Source: Rhabdornis inornatus
Taxonomy: Eukaryota > Chordata > Aves > Passeriformes > Rhabdornithidae
Reading direction: 5' to 3'
Assembly: GCA_013397075.1 (NCBI GenBank)
Contig: VWZS01002764.1
Span: forward strand, 54,062 to 118,061
DNA: 64,000 nt
In this document: positions 1 through 11,854 of the stretch, piece by piece
Numbering within the stretch: the stretch's first letter is position 1
How the letters are laid out: every line of letters starts with the position of its first letter
Position numbers and translations under genes: made by a program
Notes under the pieces: model-generated
Databases searched by the model: none
Told to the model about the DNA's origin: nothing
The model's input: only the letters and a program-made list of their open reading frames with translations

Positions 1-3000
1 CGCCAGAGTTTCAACTTTCACCCTTTCTAAGCTCTCGCATAAATGCTGCCACGTGATCAAGACAGCACTATCTTCACATGCTGATCTTGCCACAGACCAC
101 AGGGAAGACAAAGTATTTGTCTGCCAGCACAACTTATCAGTTCTCGAGGTGGAGGTAGCAAGAGCAGTCAAGTGGAGGACTTGGGCACAAGAAGCCCCCA
201 AGCCAGGCAAGCTGCAATGAGCCCCTGCTGCTCCCCATCTCCCCACACCTCCCCCTTCCAGTCCCCCACTTCAGCCTTTCCAGCTTCTCAGTTTTCAACC
301 CAGCCTGTTTTATATCAACAATCTGACTTCATTTCCTGAATGCAGAGACAGGAAAGTGTGGAACGAGCTGCCAAGGGCTGAGCCTCTCAAAACTTTGGCT
401 GAGCGCTCTGCCCATATGTTAGCAATCTGGCAGGGCGTGCTATGGCTGAGCAGCATCCTGGCCAAGAGGGGAAAAGGGCTTCTCTCTCTCTAGCTTTCCA
501 GATTTGGAGTCAAGAGGGAAGAGATGGAAGAGCCAGCACACACCAAAATGGGAAAGTAGTTTGTGAAACCCTATATTCAAAGTCCTCAGTGTGATCCCAA
601 GAGGCTTATGTTGCTTATATTGCCCTTCATCAATAAGGAGAAGAAAAAATAAAATCAGGCAAAACTCTCCCTCAGCAGCAGAGTATGTTATATAAAATGT
701 GCTCGTTGGCTGTGAGTTAATCTGTAGAGCCATGAGGCCAAGGGGAGGTGGGGCAGTGGCAGAGGCCCCCAGACTGTACAAAACAGAACACGGTGCTCAG
801 AGTTGGCTTGGGAGTATTTGTAGGCACAGGGTAACCACCCCTCATCACGGCTGCTGCTCTCACAGGAGTCTCAGCCTGCATGGAGACCTGCAGAAAGAGA
901 TGACTGCAAGCTCCTTGCAGAGGCAGGATAAGTGCCAGAGGATTATTCCCCCACCCCCAGCACAGCGCAGAATGCAGCCATATGGCTCTGTACTTTGCAT
1001 CTACCAGGGAAAGAAAATACACATGGCCAGGAAGCCGACCAGGATTCGTGAGCCATTCCAGTTGTGGGGTGAAAAGCACAATAACTGCTGGAAAAAAAGT
1101 GATGCTGCAGTTGCAGCCTGATGTTCCAATGTCCTTTATTGCTGCTACACATCTCCCTATTGTGGCTAAATACTAGAGATGGGTTTTGGCCAGATATAGC
1201 AATAATCTACACTATCACCTGAATTATTTGTTGCTAACCTGCAGGTAATAACCTACAAGAAGTTCACAGAACTCAGCAGGCAGCAAGCCAGCCTGGCTCC
1301 AAGCATTTTCTCCATTCACCTGGACTGCCTCAGCAGCAAAGTAAATTTTCCTGCTCTTGGATATATGCAAAATGAAGCTGACAGATGCACGTGTGGGCTC
1401 TCTAAGGTTGGAAATTGGCACTCACAGCACAAGAAAATAATTGGCAGAATTATTAGGTCTCAGTTTGCATTTGGAGCATAAATAAACTAATTAAAGGTTT
1501 CCCTGTAGCTGATATGACAAACACCTTCTTCTGCACAGAGACAAGGGTCTGGATTTGGAAGAAGACATTGCCATTGTTTTAACTGGAGGCTCTGTGAAAT
1601 TAGGGGAAATTCATCTTGCTTACACCTCTCAATCTCTTTTCCCTCCTGTAAGATGTAAAGTATTACAGGTAAACAGACCTGCCCCAGAGATGCCTGGAGT
1701 TTCAGTAAAATTGTTTCTGCTAAGCACATGTACAGCATTTTGGGAACTCCAGTAATAAAACTCTACTCCAAGGGAGAAACGTTAACATCATAATTTATAA
1801 TAAACACACTGCATAAATACATGCACACTAAAAGAGTATTAGGAAAAAGCCTCTGAAAAACAGTTTGGAATATTTGAAAGCAAGTGAGCTGAGCTTTTCA
1901 AGCTGAACCAACCACTCCACTCCCCCAAACAAGATGTTACCAACTGCTTTCTGCTTCTTGTCTTGTCTTAGCAAGTAGAAGTTCTGAGTTTCTGAGATGT
2001 GACTCCTCCAGGAAGCCCTGGTCATCCCACTGTATACACACATCTTGAGACCATCTTTCCCAGACACTGCCCACCTGTATCACTTTTCCCCTCAGAGCAT
2101 AATTTATAGGAATGATTCCTCCCCCATGCTGCAGAGCAGCTGTAATGGCTTGTTTACATCAGAAAGCTGCCTTGGTTTAACTTAACACATCCTAAGATTT
2201 TAAGCTGATTTAGTTCAAAAGCTCTGTAGACACTAGACCTGGGCTCATGTGATTAATCACAACCATTACTGTTGGCTTAGTAAGCACAGCAATGACAATT
2301 AACTCACCTGCACAAAAGTAAAGATTTGTATTCACATCAGCTGAAATAACGCACAGATTTAAACCTGCAGCCAAGTGCAGCCCTAGGAAGCCATCAGGGG
2401 GTTTATGAAGAAGCACAGGCAGAAACCTGAGTTACTTGAGAGAGACTACAGTGCCCAAAACTCGACTGTCATGACCCCTCTAAGTCACAGCAATGCTCAC
2501 CAGCCTCCACAAAGGACAATCAGGCACTTCTCCCTGCCCCTGTCCTTATGCCAGGGCAGGGATGAACCATCCCAGAGTATCTCACTTGCTTTGCTAAGGT
2601 AAGGCACAACACACAGACACACACAAAGTGTTTCACACCCCTGAGAGGGTGCGTTACACCTCCCCAGTGTATGGCCAGTGCCACGATGGGAGCTCCAAGT
2701 GTTTGTATTTTCAGTCACAAAACTTAACCATCCACAACAGGAGAAGGAATCCTGGAAGGGAGACACGTGAATAAAGTCCTCTTTATCCCTGCAGCAAAGG
2801 GAGAGGGAGCAAATCTTGTGGGCAGGGACTAACATCTGGAATCACTACATGAGAGCCAGGCGTCACAGAAAGCGACAGCATTCCTCAAGTTTCCATGCAG
2901 GGTAGGGAACCTTCCTTTCCCCCGCGCAACCCCATCCGCCAGCCACTCACTTCCTGCCAAACTCTGCCTTCCCAGCAGCCAGCAAGCTCCTCCCTCGAGT

Positions 3001-6000
3001 CTAGTTAGCTTTCCACTGCCACGTCAAGTGAGGCAGAAGGACAGAAGGGAAGCAAGAAGGGAGGGAGCAAAAACCAGAAGAGGGAGGGAGGCTCAGCAAT
3101 GCCAGGGCGTAGTGGGGGGAGAGAAAGAAGGGATGTGGATTGCTCCTGCAGCAGCCAGAGGTGAGCTGCAAGGGCAACTGGCCAAGGTTGCCTTCTGCAA
3201 CCCTGTCAAAGGATCTTCTGGAGGGCTTGGAAGCAAAGGCTGGTTCTGTCTGAGCCTTGCTCTGGACCCGCTGATCTTCAGGACAGGAGATGAGGGTGCA
3301 TGGGGCCTGAGGATCCTCCCACACAGATCCATGGGGAAGAAAAAGAGTTGAATGAAGCAACAAGTTCTGCACACCTGGGTGACAGCCAGGACTTCACAGC
3401 ATTTCCTCCTCAAACTAATCATTTTTTTTTTCTCTTTCTAAAAAGGTGCAGCATATCCCAGGTGGAATCCAGGTACCAGCCTGACACCAGCACTGGAAGA
3501 GGAAGGCGCTTGGAAACTTGCTCCAAATTGGAAACATGCATGGAGCAACATTTCTTCTCCCCCAGCTGCCAGAGGAAGATGTTTTTCCAATCAGGACTTG
3601 GACTTTCGTTCACCCCATCTCTGCCCTGCACAACCCCATCCCAAAAGCAGGGAGGGGAGAGGACTAATGAGCTGCTGATTGCCGGAGAGCTGATCGCAGA
3701 GGCTCCACTCCGTCTGCCCAGTGTTCAGACTACCTGTTCAGGACTACGAGATTGTACAGTAGTCTGCACATTGGTTAGGCTGTGCTGGGATACACCACAC
3801 ACTGCCAGTGCTGCACGGGGACGGCAACACCTGCACGGCAGAGGGACATGCTTGGAGAGGGTGGGCTCTGGGGATGGCTGCATGCAGAGGTCACTCACCC
3901 CTCAGCCTGGGAGGGTTCTAACCCTTTGGAGCCATGCCTGATCATCACTTTTACTTGCCTATTCACCAGTCTACTCAAAACTCTGCTATTTCCTATCTCT
4001 CTCATTCCTTTCTTACTTCTTTCAGTTTCATGTGCTTGTCTCAAGGTAGCTGTGTTCAGTATGGCTTGTGTTTCACATGCTAAGCTTTGCCATAAAATGC
4101 AGAAATAAACACACAGGCCTGTCAGAGTCACAACTGCAGTGTGCTTTGCTACCTGAGAAGGCAGGTTCAAGCACAGAAAGGTGACTGGAGAAAGGGGAGT
4201 TCATAGTGTAAAGAATATTGGTCATTATACAAAGAAAAACCCACAACAGATTCAAAGTTGGAGGTTTGGATGCTCTGGGTGTTGTGTTTGCTTTGATGTT
4301 TGTCTGCCAGAGAAAGAAGAGAAACTGAGTGAAAGCATAAATGAGGACCGATTAAAACGGAGTAAGATCAGAGAAAACATGCACTTGTTAAAAAAGATAA
4401 GTGCATGAATGAAAAGGCTCCACAGAGAATGCAAAGAAAATGAACATGTTCCAGAGAGCACCTGAGAGCAGCATGAAAGCAGGAGAGGAACCACCTCAGA
4501 GGAGACCTGCTCTTATGTTCTTTAAAACAAGATTGATGCAAAAACTTGACTGCAGCCAACTCATCACAGCAAGCTTCTGATGACTGGGGGCATCTGAGTA
4601 AAGAAAAAGGATTTCTACCATCTAATCTGGGCCTCAGGGACATGGACTGGGGAGTAGAAGGGCCAGAGAAGAGGGAAGTGCATGTGTGCAGTGGGGGGGA
4701 CAATCTCTATTGATCCATGTGTTTGTTTGTAAACTAGAATTGGGTAAGTGATGCTGACAGGTACAGAATACACAGCTATCTAGGGACTATCAATAAGGTC
4801 ACATCTTCCCCAGGACAGGAATACGTTTCAAGGAAAAGAAAAGGCACAAAGACAGATAAGAAGCTCAACAACTGATGCATCAGGAATCAACATGATCTAT
4901 AAGGAATACGAAGCACCCACATGCACCTAAAGTACCTAAAACTCTGCAGCCTTCCCTCCTGGTACACACACAGGTCTCAAAAGCAGCAACACTGCATGCA
5001 ACATGTGAATACCCTCACACAAGCAAATAAGGTCATTCTTCTAATGTAGCCACCCATCCACACAAGACCCAAATTTCTAGTGCATGATTTACCTGAGTAA
5101 GGACAAAAGGTTCCAGCTGTACTGCACATTCACACAAATTCCCAAAGGAAGCTGCAGATACATCCATCCACCCAGCTGTGCAAACACTCCAGCACACAGT
5201 GGCACACAGGCACTCCACCAGGAACAGTAACCCTGCAGAGCAGGGAGTGAGCTTTACTGGCAGGAACCACAGAGCACAGCGCTCATTCCATCCTGCCTAC
5301 AAGGTCCCTGTCACCAGCAGCTCTCTCCAAGCTCACAGACCCTCTTTTCCAGCAGGCAGGAAAGCCCTGCAGAGTCATAGGCACTGTGCATTTCATAAGG
5401 GATCTGGGCAGAAGGAGTATTCAAATCAAGTTCTTGTATCATGTCCACTGTGGTGCTTGCTGAGCAGCCAGTCTGCTCTGGTGCTGTGCTGCTGCTCCAC
5501 TGGGATACTATGGCCTCCCTGAGCAAGGAAACCTCACTCTGTACTGCCAGCAGCCAGAGCAGGCTCCTCCCCATCTCTCCTTCCCACTGCTGGCCTGCAG
5601 CATGATCCCACAGGGTTCAGAAGATGCAGGTACCTCAGGAGGGTCGCCAGGTCCTGGGAGGCCAAGCTTTCTGTGGGGCCACTCTCCATGGGGCCAGTGT
5701 TTGACTCATTGAAAGGAGACAGGAAGAAAAACAGAGAGCCCAGGAGCACACACACATGCTCTTGGCAGCAAGGCAGAGTGGGGAGCCAACTTTCCACCCC
5801 CGCCTGGCCCACTCTTTCCTTCCCCTCCCATTCCCCAGCACAGTCCCTCAGGCCCCTCCAGAGCATCAACAGCCATATATCCCTGCTAACATGTAATGCT
5901 GGGCCCTTTAAGACATTTTAAGCTTCAGTTCCTTTCTTCAGAGGCAGAGAAAAAAAACAAGCCAGTGCTGCGGAAAGACTGGTATTTCACTAATGGGGTC

Positions 6001-8415
6001 CAGATGTCTTCATTCCGCAGACGCTGGGTCCCGGCTTATGGGACAGGGCAGGGAGAGGTGGCGTCCCCAATCCTCCTGGCCCCAGAGGTGCTGGCCTAGC
6101 CTTCACCCTCACCCCACCACACATCACCTCACCCTGATCCTTCCCCCATCAGCACCCACAGCTCTGCCACCAGCACTTCCATCCACAAAAGGCAGATTCA
6201 GCTTCCTCCTCTTTCCCTCTGGAAAGCAGCCAGAGCACAGGGGAACTAGGACAAGAGAGCCCACAAAAGTGCAGGGTGGGGCAGACACAGCCTCCCCCTT
6301 CCTTCCAGAGCTGAAGCAAAGACAGACCATGGTGTACAATCTTTAAAAATCCATGAGATTGTTTCAGGAGCTGAAGAGAACATGAGTTCTCCTGAACTCG
6401 TGAAGGAGGAGAGCTCTGTGACAGACATGCAAGAATCCCCTGTCTGACAGAGGACCATGCACTGTGAGCAGCTCTTGGGCGTTGAGTCAGCTCTGTGCAG
6501 GACTGAGGTTAGGGATGGGAATCCCCATGCTCAAGGCTCTCCCAGCTGCCCATCAAATGCACCAACATTTAGCCTGACTCAATATTTGAGTCCAGGCACA
6601 CGTTGCTTCCTTTCTCCCTCACAACAGCCAGTGATCAAGGAGCTGGACTTGGGGAGGAAGCAAATAAAACACACACTTCCCTTTCCCCCCTGCTCCCACT
6701 CAGTTGAAAACAAAGACTTCTTTCTCAGAGGCAGCTCAGACCTCATCAGTGCTGGTTCTCTGTGTTTAAGGGACAGGGGCTGGCAGGGAACTGTTTTCAT
6801 TAGGCAGCTCTGCAGAAGGGAAATGGTGCAGACCTCCAGTTGCTATCAACCCCCAAGGCTGCCCTCCCTCAGGAGGGGAGGGAGGTCCAATCCCCATCCC
6901 AGGCAACTGGAATCTATCAACAGTTTATACATCCCCACTGCAGACCGCCCTCCCTCCCACTCCCTGGGGGAAGAACAGGGAATTCTGATCATCTCTGTAA
7001 TACAGATGTAGCAGCTGGCTTTGATTAAACTACTTGATGTTTATAACCACTCGACCTGTATATGAAGCCCAGAGGAGAGGGAAGCCTCCCCAAGCAACTC
7101 TGAACACAAAGGACAGGGGTCTTACAGCAGAGAGACACTGATTTAGCAAAAGCCATTTCAATTCCTTGTTCTTTAATTAGGAAATTGCTGCCTGCTCATC
7201 CACAGCAGCACAGCAGCCATCTCCACAAAGAAAGCAATATTTAGAGGCTGATTCATCACTTTATTTGTCATCATTTCTACCTGCTGAGAAGGAAACAGGC
7301 CCACTGATAGCAACTAGACAAGAAGCCAGGCCTGGCTGCAGCTCCCAGACACAATACTGAGTGCCTCAGAACACCTGAGGGACACAAACCACAATAAGAG
7401 GCAGAGAAGTTTTTGCATTTGCAATCAGAAACTCTGAACAACTCAGAGCTTATGACTACATCATACCAGCCATTTTTCATCTCCTAGCACACTGAGGGAA
7501 CTAAAGCTTTCAATCACATTCTTACCAGAACCATTCAGCTATTCTTTCTCTTTCCAAAGTAATCAAAAAGGACAATTATCTACCTTTGTCTTGCATAGGA
7601 AGCAAGACACTGTTGACAGTGATTTCAGCTGGAACGATTCTGTCTGCTTATAACAATTCCCAGTGAAGCAGAAACACATCATAGCATGTTGGCAGAATTG
7701 CTAATATTCAAGATTATCAAGCAACTCTACAGAGTAGATCCACATTCCTATCAGTGATATTCTACACATCACTGTACTTTTGGTCAGCAGAACTCTGACC
7801 ATTTACAACTCAAACAATTTTAAATATAACATATTAACTGGCATGTTCAATGTAGAATCAGTAAAAAGACATTCCTACTTTGCATGTTTAAGAACTGGAC
7901 CTGGGAGAGATTAAGTAATTTACTCAAAGTCAGAAGGAGCCAGCACCTGAGCTGGAGCTTCAGGTCCACAGGTCCTGTTGCTTCGCTCTGAGAGAGCTTT
8001 TTTCTTGTAACCAGTAGATGCATGAAATCACCACCACGTGCCTTCAGAAAACTCAATGCTGCCCCACAAATGCCTAAAAGTCCAAATCTTGGAACTAACC
8101 CATCACACCCTTGATGATCACAGCTGCCACAGCAAAACGAATAAAGGTCAAATTCATTCCAAGTGCCTGTCAACTTTCCACTGAGCCAGAATTTCAAGCA
8201 TAAATATTACTCCTTGTGCGTCAAAGAAGCCACATTCACATCAATTCAGAAATGCTCAGCAGTACTGAGGCCATGGGGAGCCTGGCCCATGGATAGTTTC
8301 AGCTTGTCACAAGCTGCAGACAGCACTCAGAAGATACATCTGTAATACCCAGTGATCTGAAGTGCCTATCCTCATCAGATGGCTGAGACTCAAGCAGCAG
8401 AGTTGAGCTACTCAC
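1..8415 (-). other. DNM1 intron after exon 15, host of antisense mir-199
   Basis: I searched this stretch on the minus strand for the rest of the PH domain, GED and proline-rich exons and saw none, so it is read as one long intron running off the left edge. Apart from the mir-199 hairpin on the plus strand it contains only short unrecognised open frames. An AATAAA lies at 4104-4109, about 330 nt beyond the hairpin on its strand, but nothing shows it is used. Confidence 0.75.
3699..3797 (+). ncRNA. MIR199B: mir-199b precursor hairpin, antisense to DNM1
   Basis: The 5p arm at 3717-3739 reads CCCAGTGTTCAGACTACCTG plus TTC, and the 3p arm at 3756-3777 reads ACAGTAGTCTGCACATTGGT plus TA, separated by a 16-nt loop. 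Both mature sequences match the vertebrate miR-199 family, including the 5p seed CCAGTGT and the 3p seed CAGTAGT. Flanks also resemble the known precursor (CTCCACTCCGTCT before the 5p arm, GGCTG after the 3p arm). In mammals each dynamin gene hosts an antisense mir-199 copy; the DNM1 one is mir-199b, hence the symbol. The 5p arm here equals the mammalian 199a form. No mir-214 was seen nearby. Outer precursor limits are approximate. Confidence 0.95.
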
Positions 8416-8529
8416 CTCATCATCCTTGTACCAGGAGAGGTTCTCCGCTGTCAGGACAAACCAATACTCCTTGGAGCCACCCTTCATGATCCCAATGTTG
8501 TTGATGGTGAGCCACCCTTTCCGGATCAC
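8416..8529 (-). CDS. DNM1: DNM1 coding exon 15 (start of PH domain)
   Basis: This 114-nt exon encodes 38 residues (520-557), VIRKGWLTINNIGIMKGGSK then EYWFVLTAENLSWYKDDE, the first strands of the lipid-binding PH domain. The acceptor is CCTCAG and the donor GTGAGT. It is the last DNM1 exon I can find; the following PH exon (EKEKKYML in human) is not within the remaining 8.4 kb. Confidence 0.96.
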
Positions 8530-9804
8530 CTGAGGGGGTGGAAGCAGTGAGCATTAACAAGGACAATCATTCATGGCCTTAGGTGACAGAGGAGGGATCC
8601 AAGGGTATCCCTACATGCAGAGCAGTATGGAAAGACAAGGAACATGGTGCTCTCTGCTGCTGCCAGAAGAGTCCCCCATTCAACTGGCCAGTGAAGGTCC
8701 TTGCCCCAAAAGGGCCAGTAAGAGCATAAAAAGAGGCAGGAAGGAACTTGGCAGTGCTGTACATTTTACCTTCTGACAAAAGGAAAGAGATACAGAAAGA
8801 ACTACATCAGGAGTGCCTTGGACACTGGCACAACCTACAAGCATCAAATCACAGCAAAACACCCAGAAAAAAAGTTTTCCCCTAGAGAAAACCAGGACAC
8901 CAGCACACCTTTCAGCACACTTCAGGTGTGGAGTGCTTCACTCAACTCAGATGAGGGGGAACTAGTTCAGGACACAGCCAAGCACCCCAGAAAGAATTGA
9001 GTTTAGTAATAGAAGTCACTAAAGATAATAGAACAAAATGGTGCATCTGGAATTAGTACCCTGGACTTCAGCATATCCAGGTATTTGGGCAGTCATATTA
9101 AACTAGAGCGAGACAAGTTCTAGAAGTTTAGTCTGTAAAGAAGCCAGGCTATTACTCTCTAGGGGACTCTATTCACCAAGTGCTAGTTCAGAACCCCACA
9201 CGTGCCATAATAAATGCAGGTATGCATCAGCTTAAAGGCATTAGCTTTTACTATTATTATCCTACTCACACCCACAAACACCTGTGTGCATTATTTGCAC
9301 CTTGTTGTATGGACATGCTTGCTGAAAACTTCCTGGCATTGAAAAACCACGAGACTGCACTTGTGTATTAGCAGGCTGCATTGTGTGAGCAACCTACCCA
9401 GCCGGCCTAACACCTGATTAGCTGCCCTGGAGGTACAGGATCATTTAATTGGCAATTTACTCTGTAAAGGCAAACGTAGGAGCCTCGGATTTTCATCTCC
9501 TGCCTTCTAAGCTCGAGCTAGTCCTACTCTCCGTGCGGACAGGAGGGGGCAGTGGAACAGAACTACACATCCTTGGATTGCTGCTTTTTATCTCCACCCA
9601 CTCGAAAGATGTACCAGCAGTTCTGAATTCTTCCTCGACATACTACCTTTCCACCTTGCTTTTGCTTCATCTGTGTCTAATGCCAGCTGCCCTCCTCTCC
9701 CCATTCGGCAGCAGAGGGAATAACGTGTTTATGCCCTGGTTTTGCCTTCCCAGATGCAACATTAATGTTCATTAGCACACCCTGCTGAGCGGCCTTCTAC
9801 TCAC

Positions 9805-9816
9805 CAGGATCTCATC
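9805..9816 (-). CDS. DNM1: DNM1 12-nt microexon encoding DEIL
   Basis: Four codons, GAT GAG ATC CTG, lie between a CTATGCAG acceptor and a GTGAGT donor. Human DNM1 has DEILVIRKGW here, and the next exon starts exactly at VIRKGW, so the four residues (516-519) must come from a separate exon. It is phase 0 on both sides, so skipping would delete four residues without changing frame. The matching tetrapeptide of DNM2 is known to be optional. Confidence 0.92.
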
Positions 9817-11019
9817 CTGCATAGGGGAACCATAGCAACAGCAGCAGAGCAGAGAGCAGGAGAGGAGCAAAGAGAGGAGAGATTATTACCAGGAAAGCTG
9901 GAGCAGGAGAAGAGAGGCTCAAAAATAAAATAAAATAAATTGGAGGCTGGTACCAAATCTTTTACCCCAGGTGTTAATACAAACAACCCCCATCCCAAAA
10001 CAAATCTGCTAACAGGAAAGCAAAAGCACTTTACAGGTAGATCCAGAGTCTGCCCTTTGCACTCTTCTACGCTCAGCTCTACTGTAAGGGACTGCAGAGG
10101 ATGGGATTCCCTACAGCTGCTCCAAAAGGGCTGGCTGGCCAGCCCAACCTGCTGAGAACACCTGCCTGCCAACAGTCTGAAACACTGCAATGTCACGTCC
10201 AGGGAGAGGTCGCCAAACATTCTGTTATGAAGAGGATGGATGTCCGAAGTAAATGTCTTCTAAAAAGACTAAGCAAAAGCATTTTCTTCCATTCTCTATG
10301 AAGCTGCTTGTAAGGCTTTGTTTCCAAGATCTCCTAGTCAAGATAGCCTTGCCATGTCCCCAACAAACCTGGGACAAAGTGTCATTAGTCTCTTTTTGCT
10401 TCTGTGTACACTCCTTACAGTTCCTGGAGGATTAAGGGAAGTCCTTCCCTCCACTGCTGTCTTCTCCCATGGGTGTGTTCAGATAGATACCCACTGCAAC
10501 CATGGCTATCATCACCCTCTATTCTCCCTGTACAGAGATCGATATATTTCCATTGAAGTTTTTCAGAAAAGGAGTCCACGAACTCTCTTGAGATCTCTTT
10601 TCAGAAAGCAGATACCACTCATGGGAAACCAGAAAGGACAACTCTGTAACAGTTAAGACCTAGTGTTCTGTACCTCTCACCTTGGCAGGAGAGTTGGCAC
10701 AGTTAGTGAAGGGGCTGAACAGATAGGAGTTTACAGAACATTAATTAATAGGGATTTCTACCAGAAAAGCAGAACCAGAACTTGATTATCAAGCTGCCAT
10801 TGCCCTCCATTGCTGCCAGATGCTCAGTTCTTCTTGATTGTGTGAGCCTAAACCACTATCCTCCAGTTACAAACAGTTTGATGAGTTTTAAAAAAAAGGC
10901 AACACAACAAAATAACTTAAGAGCAGTGCTGCATCCAGCCCAGCACTTGTCCACCTGGTAGCTTCCAGGTAGCAAACACTTCCTCCTTGCAGCAGTGATG
11001 GAGATGGAACTTGGCCTAC

Positions 11020-11071
11020 CTGGTTACCAGCTGCCTTCTTCTTGCTCATCTGGCTGCTCCTCTGCTGAGCA
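11020..11071 (-). CDS. DNM1: DNM1 coding exon 13 (stalk-PH linker)
   Basis: This 52-nt exon encodes AQQRSSQMSKKKAAGNQ (residues 499-515, with N498 completed by its first base). Human DNM1 reads AQQRSNQMNKKKTSGNQ, so this flexible linker is the least conserved piece seen. The acceptor is TTTCAG and the donor GTAGGC. Confidence 0.93.
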
Positions 11072-11510
11072 CTGAAAACAACAGCAGAGACATTCAAAAC
11101 TTCTAAGGCTCTTCTTGATCACCCAAACCCTCTTCCCTTTGGATAGTTGCTGCAGTGAGTTGGGGCCCCCCACCACTGGCTTCCAAGACTTAATAACCCA
11201 ATCTTTTGCCATCTGCTCTCTCAGCCTGGACTACTCATCTTCTCGCTGCCACCTGAACCTCCACAGTTGCTGGGTTTTTTTGTTCAGACATAAACAATAC
11301 TGTAAGAGCCCCTTCCATGCATCTCTGCTCTCCTCCCCAGCCTTGCAATCCAGAGCCACTGAAAAAACAAGCAATACTGAGAGCTGCACCATTCATGGGA
11401 CAATAGCATCTGCACCAGGGCCCCTGCACCCCATTTACTGGAGCAGCTATAGGACAGAACCACAGGAAACGCTTGTAGAGAAGAGGAGGCAATAGGAGGT
11501 GAGTGCTTAC

Positions 11511-11581
11511 TTGGCAAAGCCAATGAAATCCTCATGGTTTGTGTTCATGTAAGCCAGCTCAATGTCTATTAGAAGCATGAC
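11511..11581 (-). CDS. DNM1: DNM1 coding exon 12 (stalk)
   Basis: This 71-nt exon encodes VMLLIDIELAYMNTNHEDFI then GFA and two bases of an asparagine (residues 475-497). The acceptor is GGCAG and the donor GTAAGC. It lies 186 nt from exon 11. Confidence 0.95.
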
Positions 11582-11767
11582 CTGCCAAACAGAGGCACAG
11601 AGCAAGAAGTCAGTGACTGACACTGCTAACAGGGGCACACAGAGCCCTGGACATTGTTCATCTGATCCCCTCTGCAGCCAGACACCCCTTGGCTCAGGCC
11701 CAAATTAGACATCTTCAAAAGGTGTCCCCCACCCAATTTCCCACCGACACACACTCCTGGTCCCCAC

Positions 11768-11854
11768 CTGATCCTTGGTCCTGCCTTCTCTCTCACGGAT
11801 GTGGGTAGTGACAATCCTCTCCATCTCCTCACGCAGATGAGGGTACTGGCTGAG
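11768..11854 (-). CDS. DNM1: DNM1 coding exon 11 (stalk)
   Basis: This 87-nt exon encodes 29 residues (446-474), from LSQYPHLREEMERIVTTHIR to EGRTKDQ. Human has LQQYPRL. The acceptor is CTGCAG and the donor GTGGGG; both edges are phase 0. Confidence 0.95.

Larger units (their letters stand above)
8530..11510 (-). other. DNM1 introns 12-14, no other gene seen
   Basis: Between exon 15 and exon 12, leaving out the microexon and exon 13, I see no additional exon, RNA gene or recognised repeat. Open frames on either strand here show no family resemblance. Confidence 0.6.

Noticed and set aside
689..697. TATATAAAA resembling a TATA box upstream of mir-199
   Set aside because: A single AT-rich match 3 kb from the hairpin, with no supporting elements; such matches occur by chance.
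3300..3941. 213-codon plus-strand frame overlapping the mir-199 hairpin
   Set aside because: No family resemblance, and the microRNA arms account for the recognisable sequence. Unlikely to be coding.
1..8400. Remaining DNM1 exons (second half of PH domain, GED, proline-rich tail)
   Set aside because: No minus-strand stretch encodes the expected EKEKKYML, ALFNTEQR or MHLMINN-type sequences, so they are taken to lie outside the window.
3717..9000. Possible mir-214 partner of mir-199, as in the DNM3 locus
   Set aside because: I looked for the ACAGCAGGCACAGACAGG core on the plus strand near mir-199 and did not find it; mammalian DNM1 also lacks mir-214.
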